Below are positions 24,536 through 33,935 of a stretch of DNA of 43,072 bases, piece by piece. The DNA is from Synergistaceae bacterium (GTDB lineage Bacteria; Synergistota; Synergistia; Synergistales; Aminobacteriaceae): assembly GCA_017454625.1 (NCBI GenBank), contig JAFTCP010000134.1, positions 1-43,072 on the forward strand, written 5' to 3'. Under the pieces are notes generated by a model, which made no database searches, was not told where the DNA came from, and saw only the letters and a program-made list of their open reading frames with translations. Made by a program: the position numbers and the translations under genes. Within the stretch, counting starts at the first letter, position 1, and each line of letters opens with the position of its first letter.

Positions 24536-25818
24536 TTAATCAGGTGCATGAGATACTTTATCCGTCCGGCGTGTTCAATTTCATCAGGCGAGCTTAAATT
24601 AATTCCGTAAAAATTCTCAAAACTGTGCCGTAATATCTTGATGAATAAGTTTTGTGATGATGCATAGAACGAGGTCAAAGCTGACACAGGCACGATCAAA
24701 AAATTTTTCCGGCCAAGTCCTGCAAGCCTCGAAGCTATATAATCTGCCGCCCGCTCGTAAGACTTCACAACTTCGGAAGAAAACATTTCATCAATTTTAT
24801 TCAGCGCAATAATAACCTCATCAAAAGCACCGCATACAATATCAAACAGTTCAAGCTCATTGTCTGTTAAATGCACAGAATAATTCATAACGAACAAACA
24901 AGCCTCACAGCTCTTAATTGCCGACAAAGCCGCTTTTTCATGTCCTAATACTCCTGCTAAATTTGGGCCCGGAGTGTCATAAATTTTTATTCGTCTGAAA
25001 TTTTCGGGATAATCAGGAAGCGCAATTTTTATTTTACTCAGAGACTTAGATTTTTTATTCGCTTCACGGAACTTCTTGACGAGAAATTTATTCAGGTCTT
25101 CTGCACGCTTGAAAAATCTTACTTGCTTGCTCTGAACAAAACGAATTTTCCCGGATTTACTGCCCTTAGCATAAATTAACACGCACGGAGTCGGAAGCTC
25201 TGAACTCGAAGGAGAATATTCACTGCCGAGCATAGCGTTAATCAGCGTACTTTTACCGGCTTTCTTTGTTCCGATTATTGCAAGCCTGAAATTTTTTGTC
25301 CTCCTGAGATATAAAATTTCCCTGAACTCGCAGTCAGCCGAAACATAATTATCAGCGATTATAACGGGTAAATAAATTCTGAGATAAATAAACTGTTGAA
25401 GAATTTTACGCCTTAACTCAAGCAATTCATTTCTGGATAATTGGCCGGCCTTGAGAAAAACAGCATGCTGAAAAAATCTCTCATTCCTCAAAATCAAAGC
25501 CCTCAAGAGTTCAGAAATATCACGCAAATCATAATCGCTTATGCACAGCTCATTAATCAGCCTGACGGTTCCAGCGGGAAATTTTATATTGTAGGCAGCA
25601 TGAAAATCATAAAAATTCATGGGAGCTTCATTATTTGATTCCCTGTCCTGTTCACCCAGAGTTTCAATGAAGTCCCAAAGTGAATTTTTCTCGTCGATCA
25701 ACCAGCAAATTTTTTTTCTGCGTTCATACTCATAAATCGAAGCATAATAATCGCAGCTATTAAGAACTTCATCACTTAAAACTATAACTTCCGAGAATGA
25801 CGGCAGAATTTGAGGCAT
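24520..25818 (-). CDS. Dynamin-like GTPase, short form
   Basis: A 432-residue GTPase, third dynamin-like gene of the operon. Residues 1-175 are helical. The P-loop GTKKAGKS (183-190), switch region SSSELPTPCVLIYAKG, G3 motif IYDTPGPN, G4 motif ALNKIDE and G5-like VSALTSF are complete. The C-terminal stalk and paddle of the 973-residue partner are missing, so this resembles that protein cut after the GTPase domain. Its start lies 3 bp after the stop of the 226-residue gene and lacks a strong ribosome binding site, which suggests translational coupling. It may form mixed oligomers with the long dynamins or regulate them (inference). Its end overlaps the LRAT gene on the opposite strand by 16 bp. 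Confidence 0.9.
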   Translation of the reverse strand: MPQILPSFSEVIVLSDEVLNSCDYYASIYEYERRKKICWLIDEKNSLWDFIETLGEQDRESNNEAPMNFYDFHAAYNIKFPAGTVRLINELCISDYDLRDISELLRALILRNERFFQHAVFLKAGQLSRNELLELRRKILQQFIYLRIYLPVIIADNYVSADCEFREILYLRRTKNFRLAIIGTKKAGKSTLINAMLGSEYSPSSSELPTPCVLIYAKGSKSGKIRFVQSKQVRFFKRAEDLNKFLVKKFREANKKSKSLSKIKIALPDYPENFRRIKIYDTPGPNLAGVLGHEKAALSAIKSCEACLFVMNYSVHLTDNELELFDIVCGAFDEVIIALNKIDEMFSSEVVKSYERAADYIASRLAGLGRKNFLIVPVSALTSFYASSQNLFIKILRHSFENFYGINLSSPDEIEHAGRIKYLMHLINQLNK

Positions 25819-25821
25819 GAA

Positions 25822-26502
25822 TTATATTTTCTCAACGACGTTATACAGCTTGCGAAGGACATCAAGAATATTCTGAAGCTCATTGCTCGAAATTTGGCAT
25901 GATTTAGGCTGAGGACGGGAGTTTTTCGAGACTGAGACTGAGAACGGAAGGCCTTGATGCGAATTTATGAACTCGATTAACTCCAATTCTGACCTGAAAA
26001 TTTGATTTTTCTCGTCATCTTTAGCATATAAATCCGGGAAACGTTCCCCTATGCTGATAGTGCGGACAAGTTCACCTTTTTTGACAGCAGGAAGAAATGC
26101 AAGAAATTTTTCCTTCAGGCCAATTAGAAACTCTCGCAAGCCGCTAATTTTTTCGCAGGGAGTTACTGTGTAAATTATCTCATCGATGACAGCCGGAGGA
26201 CTTTCCTTTGGTTTTATCCTGTCAGTATTCTCTATAATTTTCTGCAAAAGTTCATTCTGTGTTTCCCTGTAAGTAAACGGGATATCCCCAGCCTTCAGCA
26301 TCGCCGTATAGCCGTCAAGGATTGATTTGCTCATCATAATATTACAAATCTTCTTCGTAATCTCATCGTCAAGCTCACTGTTGAAACTTGAAATGTCTTC
26401 AACGTTCCAATCAGGACGTTTAATTTCGAGCGTATCAAGAAGAATATTCATCTCGTCAAGGCATCTTTCGCGAATATTCTGCATCTCCGAAAGCGTGAAC
26501 AT
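25822..26502 (-). CDS. Unknown 226-residue protein within the dynamin operon
   Basis: I do not recognise this protein. It has no signal peptide or membrane segment. Residues 1-100 are mainly helical and acidic (MFTLSEMQNIRERCLDEM at the start). A middle part contains FLIGLKEKFLAFLPAVKKG, and the last helix (ELQNILDVLRKLYNVVEKI) could be a coiled coil. There is no nucleotide-binding motif. It is placed between the 973- and 432-residue GTPases with 17-bp and 3-bp gaps, so it is probably an adaptor or regulator of the complex. Confidence 0.8.
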   Translation of the reverse strand: MFTLSEMQNIRERCLDEMNILLDTLEIKRPDWNVEDISSFNSELDDEITKKICNIMMSKSILDGYTAMLKAGDIPFTYRETQNELLQKIIENTDRIKPKESPPAVIDEIIYTVTPCEKISGLREFLIGLKEKFLAFLPAVKKGELVRTISIGERFPDLYAKDDEKNQIFRSELELIEFINSHQGLPFSVSVSKNSRPQPKSCQISSNELQNILDVLRKLYNVVEKI

Positions 26503-26519
26503 TTTACATCACCCCTTTT

Positions 26520-29441
26520 TCAGCTGTGAAGGATTTTATACCACATATCGAAGAATGCGCCTAATTTATTATCAATCTCTCTGAGAACATCAATATCTTT
26601 CTCCAGAGCCTGTTTGTGTGCGCTTGTCTTGTCTGAAGCCGCCCTGATGTCGTCCCTGAAACTTTCAAAGAGTTCAAGATATTCCGCGTTAATCTCGTCG
26701 CATTGACGCTTTATATCCCCGTAAATCATCCTGATAACTCCTTCGGCTTCTGCTTCAATTTCATCATGAGCTTCTTCTATGACTTTACGAACTCCGGCTT
26801 TAAGTTTATACAAAATTTTCCCCTTGAAAGTCTCGACATCATAGACATCTTGAACAATTTCAAACGGGACGCGTATATTCTCCTGATATTCGACTTCAAC
26901 GTCATCATAATACTCAACTTCAATGTCTTCATCGTAATTAACAGGGACATATTCATTATATTTGACATCGACATACTCAAAATATTTTCTGCCGAAGAAT
27001 GAGCAAACGCCCTCCCAAAATCCTCGTGAGCTTCTTCGCCGTCTTTCCTTGCGAGTTCTAGTTACAGCGTCTATTCTCGTCTTCGTAACTGTCTCGGTCC
27101 GTGTCTTCTTGACTTTATCCATTCGAGTTTTAGTAACCGTCTCAGTTCTGTAATCTATTTTGTGATCAACATGATGTGAACTTTCTGCGGCATTCTGCAA
27201 AAATTCCTCATCGACTTCAACGTCAAAATTCTTATCGGTGAACGACATTTTTTCTAAACTCGGAGGGAAATCCGGGATTTTGAAACTTTTCATAAGTTCC
27301 GAAGCTGTTACGTTTCCGCCAAGTTGATTTTTGACCTCCTCAGTTCTGGCTGAAATTTTCTGTCTCGCCGTTAAAATTCCCGTTTCAACTCTTCGGCCAT
27401 AATCGTCGCGTGCTCTTTGTGCTGTGTCAGAAAGTGCCCTTGCGCTCCTCCTGTTCATTGCAATCACGGCATCGGCGATATTTTCATTAATTCCCTCAAT
27501 GCTCGGAGTAAGGCGTTTTTCCCTCATTGCTTGAATGTCATAATCATTCAATTCTGCTTCGTCAATTACAACATCACAATACTCCTCTGCTTCTCTGAGA
27601 ACTACCCGCCTGTTGTCCTTTATGGCCGCTTGAATTTCGTTCAGAGCCTTGTAAATTTGTTCATCTCCGAATTTATTGCTGATCTCGTCAATTGCGCTTC
27701 TAACGTCAGCCGTCAAGCCTTCAATTAATTTTGCGAATTTCTCCAGGTCTTCTTTGTCCTTGTCGCTCAAATCAAGCATATCAAGTATAAGCTGAGCATT
27801 CTTGAGCTGGTCAAATTGGCCTTCGCATCGGGATATTATACTGTCAACAATTTCTGTATCAACTTTTTGGCCGCCGATATATTTCAAATAGCGTTCAAAC
27901 TGGGGAATTCCGCTGAATGAAAAAATATCTGAGGCAGAAGGGTCAAAAATTCCGTGAAAGTTCTCAAGGTTCATGATTGCTTTTTCCACTTCGGTGAATT
28001 GCGTCAAGAACTTTTTCCATATTTCCGTATGAGATTTTTTGAAACGCTTGATGAAGCCTTCAATAGGTTCATGTCTATCAACTTCAATTCCAGATTTAGC
28101 GAGAATTTCAAGGACTTGTTCAAGATAAAAATTTTGCAGTGCAGAAGTCCCGAACAAGACAATATTTTTGTAGCCTATCCTGTCAAGATTGAAACGAATA
28201 TAATCAACGAGCCTGTTCACAGATTTTTCATCCGTTGAAGCATATCTTTCATCTATCCTATTTATTGCAATGAAGAGTGAATAAAATTTCTTGTTTTCCC
28301 TGAAACACGAGCTAATCTCACGCAAAAAGTTAATTTCGTCGTCAGTCTCATGCGAAGAATAATTAACAACGAATATGCAAATATCCGCTGAGCTTATGCA
28401 TTCTTCGGCTATTTTTCGGTGTTCATCGCCTGCTCCTGCGTAATTCGGGCCTGGTGTATCCCAAACTTTGAAGTCGCTGAAATCATCTGAAGGATATTTT
28501 ATCGTCATGTTTGCAAGTCCTGAGCCGGCTTTTTGTGCTTTCTTGAACTCTATGGAGATAAATTTTTTCAGCTCTTCGGGAGAATCAAAAATTTGTGTCC
28601 TTCCTTCATATTCAAGAGTTAACGGCGTGCCTGCTTTCTCAGGACTGTATTTAATGACGTTCGGCGTGGGAAGTTCTGAGCTGGTCGGAGCAAAATCACG
28701 CTTGAGAATGCTGTTGATGATTAAACTTTTTCCGGCCTTCTTTGTTCCCATCGCGGCAATCTTAATAGGACGCTTCTTAGCCTTCTCAAACTCAGCGAGC
28801 ATAGCATCAAGCAAACTTGTCATTTTCTCCGCGCGCTTTCTTGTTTCTTGTGTCAAATTTCCGCCGGAGATTATGCCGTCAATAAATTCCTTGCTGGTTA
28901 TAACCTCCTGTTTCAGCTGTAAATAATTAGCCCGAAATCTATTCTTGATTAACGATTTATTTATCTCGGATTTTTTCTTTATGTCCAAGTCTAAATTCAA
29001 GTGTATAGTCTGCTGTAAAAGCAGCGCGACCATTCTGCTGGCTTCATCTGAATTGTCATCATGATATTCAATTTCGCTGTCATCAATAACAACATGATAA
29101 TCATTAGGCTTGAGTTTTACAGCTTCGTCATATTCAAGAAGTTCAAGGAGTTCCGAAAATTTGTGTAACTTGATGATATCTTTAGCATTGCCAGTATGTA
29201 AGTAAGTTCCAAGTGAAAAATTTATCTCGTTCGCAATTCGTACGCACGTCAATAAATTTTTGTCGTAGATATTCTCAGATAATTTTTCGATTGCTTCAAA
29301 GAGTTCAAAGCCTGAAGACGGAGCAAGAAGGTAAAATTTTTCCGGGTTCGCGCTGATAATTTTTGCGGTGGTTGAAATATTTTGCCCGCTTAAATCTTCA
29401 GCTGAAATAATCGCGTGTATCTTATCTTTCAGTATATGCAT
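26520..29441 (-). CDS. Large dynamin-like GTPase with charged octapeptide-repeat hairpin
   Basis: A 973-residue bacterial dynamin-like protein. A helical N-terminal region (1-225) is followed by P-loop GTKKAGKS (232-239), switch SSELPTPNVIKY, G3 motif VWDTPGPN, G4 motif AINRIDE and G5-like GTSALQNFY. Long helical stalk segments run from about 450 to 720. Residues 766-800 hold four 8-residue basic repeats of the type TETVTKTR, and RRRRSSRGFWEGVCSFFG gives a hydrophobic tip. Residues about 820-862 hold five acidic repeats such as IEVEYYDD. The two arms probably form an opposite-charge beta-hairpin or membrane-contacting paddle. A final coiled coil ends the protein. It is paralogous to the 432-residue neighbour. 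The AAGGAGG site is 9 bases from the ATG and 19 bp after the 894-residue gene. Confidence 0.92.
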   Translation of the reverse strand: MHILKDKIHAIISAEDLSGQNISTTAKIISANPEKFYLLAPSSGFELFEAIEKLSENIYDKNLLTCVRIANEINFSLGTYLHTGNAKDIIKLHKFSELLELLEYDEAVKLKPNDYHVVIDDSEIEYHDDNSDEASRMVALLLQQTIHLNLDLDIKKKSEINKSLIKNRFRANYLQLKQEVITSKEFIDGIISGGNLTQETRKRAEKMTSLLDAMLAEFEKAKKRPIKIAAMGTKKAGKSLIINSILKRDFAPTSSELPTPNVIKYSPEKAGTPLTLEYEGRTQIFDSPEELKKFISIEFKKAQKAGSGLANMTIKYPSDDFSDFKVWDTPGPNYAGAGDEHRKIAEECISSADICIFVVNYSSHETDDEINFLREISSCFRENKKFYSLFIAINRIDERYASTDEKSVNRLVDYIRFNLDRIGYKNIVLFGTSALQNFYLEQVLEILAKSGIEVDRHEPIEGFIKRFKKSHTEIWKKFLTQFTEVEKAIMNLENFHGIFDPSASDIFSFSGIPQFERYLKYIGGQKVDTEIVDSIISRCEGQFDQLKNAQLILDMLDLSDKDKEDLEKFAKLIEGLTADVRSAIDEISNKFGDEQIYKALNEIQAAIKDNRRVVLREAEEYCDVVIDEAELNDYDIQAMREKRLTPSIEGINENIADAVIAMNRRSARALSDTAQRARDDYGRRVETGILTARQKISARTEEVKNQLGGNVTASELMKSFKIPDFPPSLEKMSFTDKNFDVEVDEEFLQNAAESSHHVDHKIDYRTETVTKTRMDKVKKTRTETVTKTRIDAVTRTRKERRRRSSRGFWEGVCSFFGRKYFEYVDVKYNEYVPVNYDEDIEVEYYDDVEVEYQENIRVPFEIVQDVYDVETFKGKILYKLKAGVRKVIEEAHDEIEAEAEGVIRMIYGDIKRQCDEINAEYLELFESFRDDIRAASDKTSAHKQALEKDIDVLREIDNKLGAFFDMWYKILHS

Positions 29442-29459
29442 TACAAAGCCTCCTTTTAG

Positions 29460-32144
29460 TTATCCCATTCCGTTCAAAATTTTCTGAATGGCAGCGGCTA
29501 TAGTTTTTCTCGTCTGATTATCCCTGTTGTCGCGTTCAATTCTTGCAAAATCCTTCTCCTTAATTTTCCGAACGTTGAGATTTATCCATTCGTCAAATTT
29601 CCGGCTTCCTTCGCCTGGAGCTGTTATGCCTTCGCGGATGAAATTTACATTTTTCACGATGACAGAGATAAACGCGCGCTCAAGGTCTATAGCTCTGATG
29701 ACTGCCTTAGCCGTCAAGTCCCGCAGAATTTTTATGTCCTCGTTGAGAATTGCAAGAATTTCATCATCGGATAAGGCTTTATGATTTGAGGCCGTTCTGT
29801 TAAATTCCTCAAGTTTAATATTAAGGCCGGATATTTCGTTTTCTGATGAGCCGAGATAATTTTTTATTGCTTCCGTGATTGCCTGCTCACGTTCATATTT
29901 CGTCAAATTCTCCCAATCTGCCTTATAGAATAAATTTTCAAGCGAGCTTTCGAGTTCTTGAGGCATCTTATTGAGTTTTACGCCTGCATTAGTGAAGAGC
30001 CCGGCCCATTCGTAAAACGGGAAAATTCTCACATTGTCGAAACGAAGCCCCTTTAAGATTATTTCGGCATTGTCAGCAAAAAATTTCTGTAAAATCTCCT
30101 CTGTCCCTGAAATTTCATGCTCCTCCGATTTTTCTTCCGTTTGTTCATGAGCTAAAATCCTTCCGAAGAACTTTAAGCCTTCATCATATACATCGGAGAT
30201 TTCGGGGTTATTTTCTCCTGCAGAAGGCATCGAGTAATATAATGCGAGCGAGAACAATTCAGGAAGAGTTCTGCGGACTTTTTCGAGCCTTTCATACTCA
30301 GCGAACGGCATTAATATTAAAGTCTCAACAAGTCCCGAAGCAAAACGTTCAATCAGGGAATTAAAGCGGCATTGTTCACCGTTTTTAATCAAGAGTTCAT
30401 CAAAGAGTTTATTCACGCTCTCTTCAAGTTCGGCCTTGCTGTCCGAGTTTTCATCCATTCCCATAGAGTTGAGAAATTCTGCGGCGAGTTGTGCGCGTAT
30501 TTCGTCCTGTTTGTCATTAACAATTACGGAGGCTGTGCTGACTAAATTTCTCATGAACAATTGATGAACTTTTTCGCGTAGTCTGCTGTTAATCGCGCTG
30601 AGCTGAACAACCCCATCCGCGTCCATGATGCCGGTGCTTTTGACATCGTTAATAATATCGCTGAAATTTTCGCTTAACGGATAAATTACCTCAATGCTGT
30701 CGATTAACTTTTTGCTGAAGGGCTTTTCTGTGCTGATTGTTTGAGTATAATCATTTACGATTTCGTTAGCTTTTCTGTCGAAGATTACGGCTTTGCTTTT
30801 GAGTTCGAGCATATATTTCCCGCCTGTTTCGAGAGAGTCCAAGACTTCGGGCGTGTAATCGGCCAAAATCCCGCGCAAAAATTCTATCGTCTCGGAGATT
30901 ACTTTTTCGGCTCTTTTCTGGAGAATTTCAAAGCGTTCATTATCGTAATAAATCTCAATAGCCTCGCGGAGTTCATTAATGCCGTCGGATATTCCGCATC
31001 TGTATAAATTTTTCAGGGCGTTAATTTTCCCTCGTTCTTTTTCGTCCGGCGACAATAACCCTAATTTCTCAAGATATGCTTTTGCTGAACCCGTGATGAC
31101 TCTTTCAGGTTGAGCAATGCTGTAGCGTTCTGCGTCATTTTTGAGGGTTAAAGTGTTGTCGCGCGCCAAATTTGAATTTCCTACGGTATCAATTTTATTG
31201 CCGAAAATAAAAGTCTTGTCGCTTAATTTTATTCCGTCAATATCCCGGACTTTTCGAAGCATATCAAGCTGCGTGCTGTTAATATTCGGTGTATGTCCTG
31301 CGTTGAGAACAAGAATTATTGCGTCAGCCTCACGGAGTTTTTCTTCGGTTTGTTTCTTGTGAAGTTCTGTAGGCGAGTCAAATCCAGGAACGTCATATAA
31401 AATTATATTGCTCATGCTTCCGAGTTCTCTTGAAGTTATAACGACCTTTTTGACGGCGTAAGGGTGAGCAGTCCTGATTAATTTTCTGTCCTCAGTGTAA
31501 CCGTTAATTCCCGTTATATAAAGCTGAAAGTCTGAGCTTCCATGTTCGCTGTCCCATGAAAATTTTTTTGCGGGCTGACCGAGTAAGCTGCTGATTATCC
31601 GGCTGCCTTCAAGTATGCTGATAATATCCTCGTCAGTTTTTCCGTTGTTGCGTTCATATAAAGCTCGTTTGGTCTCGTCTGATGAAACGGTTTTCCAGTA
31701 ATGCCTAAAATTTTCTGGTGTTAGAGTTCGGAAATCTGCCGGAGGTTCATAGCCTGCGGAGTTTAACATATCCTGAAAAATTTTTGTGAACTCTTCATTT
31801 GAATAAAACGTAATTTCTGCCTCGTTACGTTCTCCTGCTCGAAGCTCCGTTGTCGTGTAAGTGCAGCGTTCTGTATATTCCGGGAGTATCTCGGATTTGA
31901 TTAAGGCGTTCGAGAGGGTACTTTTCCCGGCTTTTTCCAGGCCGATAACTGCGACGGTGAAACTTCTGCTTCTGAGTTTATCAAGAATAACATTATTTCT
32001 CTGTCTCAAGTCATACAAGATATTACGTTCTTGAAAGCCTATAATAATTCCGTCTTTATCTATGGTAAAAATTTCACTGAAAAACTTTTCGTGCTGCTCA
32101 AGTTTCGCTATGAACGACGCTCTTTTTTCGGCCCAATTTTCCAT
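29460..32144 (-). CDS. Large dynamin-like GTPase, first gene of operon
   Basis: An 894-residue dynamin-family GTPase of a different subtype from its two neighbours. P-loop GLEKAGKS (68-75), switch RCTYTTTELRAG, G3 motif LYDVPGFDSP, G4 motif FGNKIDT and G5-like TGSAKAYL are intact. The remaining 500 residues are long alternating helices typical of a dynamin stalk. No clear transmembrane pair is seen. A frame from 32162 is open, but AAAGGAG lies 8 bases before the ATG at 32144, which is preferred. Bacterial dynamins tubulate, fuse or protect membranes and several occur as paired genes. A separate GTPase subtype beside two related ones suggests a hetero-oligomer. Confidence 0.92.
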   Translation of the reverse strand: MENWAEKRASFIAKLEQHEKFFSEIFTIDKDGIIIGFQERNILYDLRQRNNVILDKLRSRSFTVAVIGLEKAGKSTLSNALIKSEILPEYTERCTYTTTELRAGERNEAEITFYSNEEFTKIFQDMLNSAGYEPPADFRTLTPENFRHYWKTVSSDETKRALYERNNGKTDEDIISILEGSRIISSLLGQPAKKFSWDSEHGSSDFQLYITGINGYTEDRKLIRTAHPYAVKKVVITSRELGSMSNIILYDVPGFDSPTELHKKQTEEKLREADAIILVLNAGHTPNINSTQLDMLRKVRDIDGIKLSDKTFIFGNKIDTVGNSNLARDNTLTLKNDAERYSIAQPERVITGSAKAYLEKLGLLSPDEKERGKINALKNLYRCGISDGINELREAIEIYYDNERFEILQKRAEKVISETIEFLRGILADYTPEVLDSLETGGKYMLELKSKAVIFDRKANEIVNDYTQTISTEKPFSKKLIDSIEVIYPLSENFSDIINDVKSTGIMDADGVVQLSAINSRLREKVHQLFMRNLVSTASVIVNDKQDEIRAQLAAEFLNSMGMDENSDSKAELEESVNKLFDELLIKNGEQCRFNSLIERFASGLVETLILMPFAEYERLEKVRRTLPELFSLALYYSMPSAGENNPEISDVYDEGLKFFGRILAHEQTEEKSEEHEISGTEEILQKFFADNAEIILKGLRFDNVRIFPFYEWAGLFTNAGVKLNKMPQELESSLENLFYKADWENLTKYEREQAITEAIKNYLGSSENEISGLNIKLEEFNRTASNHKALSDDEILAILNEDIKILRDLTAKAVIRAIDLERAFISVIVKNVNFIREGITAPGEGSRKFDEWINLNVRKIKEKDFARIERDNRDNQTRKTIAAAIQKILNGMG

Positions 32145-32187
32145 TAATCCGGCTCCTTTCATTTTATTTCAGAGAAAATATATTTTA

Positions 32188-32216
32188 ATTGTTTAATATC
32201 ATCCAGCTGTCGTCAA
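32188..32216 (-). promoter_or_regulatory. Candidate sigma70 promoter of the dynamin operon
   Basis: On the minus strand TTGACG (32211-32216) and AACAAT (32188-32193) are spaced by 17 bp, about 45 bp upstream of the start at 32144. The -35 is good (5/6) and the -10 moderate (4/6). Read-through from the upstream genes is also possible. Confidence 0.45.
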
Positions 32217-32282
32217 TTTGGCAATTTTTATTTATGAAAATATAGTCTTGAGTGCAAAAATTTCTAAATCCGCGATTTTCTT

Positions 32283-33389
32283 TCATTCCCAGTGCGGGAA
32301 ATATAATCTAAAGTGTGTAACGTCCTTTAAGCCGTCGTCAATTCGTCCAGAAATTTCCGGCAAAAATTCCCATTCTCCTCCGTCTCGTCTGCAAATGATT
32401 AATGGCCGTCGTCCGTAATGGCTGAAAATATCCGGCAGTCTATCATCAAGCTGAGCACCAGGCAGGAAAGAATTTTTGAACAATGGCTCTGAGCCTTCGA
32501 GGTCAGAATTTCCGGGAAGGGGAGCAATAATCATCCATTGTGTCATTTTCCAGGCATTGGCCATTTCCGGAGAGGTCAAAGCGTGTTTGAGCGGCATAAT
32601 CTGAATTCCTCCGGTTATTCCTCGTTCAGCCGTCTTGATGTCGATAACTCCGGCGTGAGATGCTCTAATTCTCCCGTTCGACTGAAACTCTCCGCCGCCA
32701 AATCTCCCGATGCCAATTGCAGGATGCATGACACGAGCGACGACTTCCGGAGCTTTTTCGCCGTAAGCAATAACCCTTCCGCCCGGCCTGTTCTCAATGT
32801 CAAGCATGTAAAACTTTTGATTATTCGGAAGGCCAGTACGGATTATCAAAGTGTCATTCTCTGTAAAAATGTGTTCACCGCCGAGACTGGAAGCAGACGG
32901 ATATTTAGTGTTGTCCTGTTCAAGCCCTGAGTTTTTCACGAATAAGTCATCAAGCGCGTATTCAACTCCGTCATGTTCAACCGTAACTTTAGAGCCTACA
33001 AGTGGAGCGAATGCCCCGAAAATTCTCGTCCCGGCCGGAACGTCAACAGCGAAGTATGCCCCTCTTTCAGCCGCAGGAGCTACAGTTACCGAAGGAATTA
33101 TGCTTATTATTCTTCCTTTGTCCTCTTCAACACGTACGAGAATATGAATTGCATTGACCGCCGAAGCACAGACAGTTGAAGGCTCACACCATTTACTAGC
33201 AGTGTAAGCGGGCCAGTTAGTTTTTGCGGGATAAGCCGTAACTTGACCGAGATTGATAACTTCACCTGAGGGCAGAATTGCTTTGACGGTTTCATTTTCT
33301 CGGCAGGGAATGCGTAAAGTTATGAAGTCTTCGGCATATGAACACGAGACTTGGAATATAAGAATTAGAGTGAGCAAAAATTTCTTCAT
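32283..33389 (-). CDS. Exported protein of unknown function
   Basis: A 368-residue protein with a signal peptide (MKKFLLTLILIFQVSCSYA); the cysteine does not sit in a good lipobox. The mature part is beta-rich with many Gly, Pro and Thr, for example VPAGTRIFGAFAPLVGSKV, HPAIGIGRFGGGEFQSNGR and RASHAGVIDIKT. I do not recognise a catalytic motif or family. It lies 12 bp after the CPBP protease gene on the same strand. The ATG is preceded by GTGAGG, a modest ribosome binding site. Confidence 0.8.
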   Translation of the reverse strand: MKKFLLTLILIFQVSCSYAEDFITLRIPCRENETVKAILPSGEVINLGQVTAYPAKTNWPAYTASKWCEPSTVCASAVNAIHILVRVEEDKGRIISIIPSVTVAPAAERGAYFAVDVPAGTRIFGAFAPLVGSKVTVEHDGVEYALDDLFVKNSGLEQDNTKYPSASSLGGEHIFTENDTLIIRTGLPNNQKFYMLDIENRPGGRVIAYGEKAPEVVARVMHPAIGIGRFGGGEFQSNGRIRASHAGVIDIKTAERGITGGIQIMPLKHALTSPEMANAWKMTQWMIIAPLPGNSDLEGSEPLFKNSFLPGAQLDDRLPDIFSHYGRRPLIICRRDGGEWEFLPEISGRIDDGLKDVTHFRLYFPHWE

Positions 33390-33401
33390 GATTAATTCAC
33401 C

Positions 33402-33935
33402 TCACGGAACAGGAGCAAGCCATACAGCCCAGACGTTGCATAATGCGTGATAAATTATCGAGGGCAAAACGGAACCTCCGCGATAACGCAAAATTCCCAT
33501 GATTATTCCGGGAAAAAACGTAGCAACTCGAAGCCAGCCGGTTAATGCGATTAAATGACTGAGAGCAAATAACAAACTCGCTGACAATATCCCTAATATC
33601 ACTCCGAACTTTCTTATCGTTAAAGTCTGAAGCCATCCCCTAAAAAAAGTTTCCTCAATGAATGCCGCCGCAATCCCTCCTCCGAGATAATCCACAGCCT
33701 GCCAGAACGAAGGATGCTTTAAGCCTCTTCCTCCCCATTCAGCAGGCCAATGCAAAGATACGAACGTCAAGGGAATTAGAGTTATTGCCAGCGCGATAAT
33801 CACGTCCCGTTTGGATTGACGCGTGAGAAACCATTTCAGGCCATAAGTTCTCTCGTCTTCATGCCGAAACCTGCACCATTCATACGGAAAATACAGCATG
33901 AATGCCGCCGCAATAAGCCCAAAAATTACGCCCAT
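33402..33935 (-). CDS. CPBP-family intramembrane metalloprotease
   Basis: A 177-residue membrane protein of the CPBP (CAAX protease/bacteriocin-processing, Abi) family. Motif 1 is FIEETFFRGWL (Glu94, Glu95, Arg99). Motif 2 is the histidine in LLFALSHLIALTG, and motif 3 is SIIYHALCNVWA. These supply the metal-binding residues within the membrane. Bacterial members act in peptide maturation, immunity to bacteriocins or signalling; the target here is unknown. The start directly follows the stop of the 91-residue gene. Confidence 0.9.
   Translation of the reverse strand: MGVIFGLIAAAFMLYFPYEWCRFRHEDERTYGLKWFLTRQSKRDVIIALAITLIPLTFVSLHWPAEWGGRGLKHPSFWQAVDYLGGGIAAAFIEETFFRGWLQTLTIRKFGVILGILSASLLFALSHLIALTGWLRVATFFPGIIMGILRYRGGSVLPSIIYHALCNVWAVWLAPVP

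Noticed and set aside
26703-27153. Plus-strand frames opposite the repeat part of the 973-residue dynamin
   Set aside because: They arise because the repeated charged codons give open frames on the other strand; the sequences are repetitive Ile/Phe or Val/Arg strings without start signals.
32538-33147. Plus-strand frames of 98 and 130 codons opposite the exported 368-residue protein
   Set aside because: No ribosome binding sites and no protein-like features; the minus-strand gene has a signal peptide and full-length reading.
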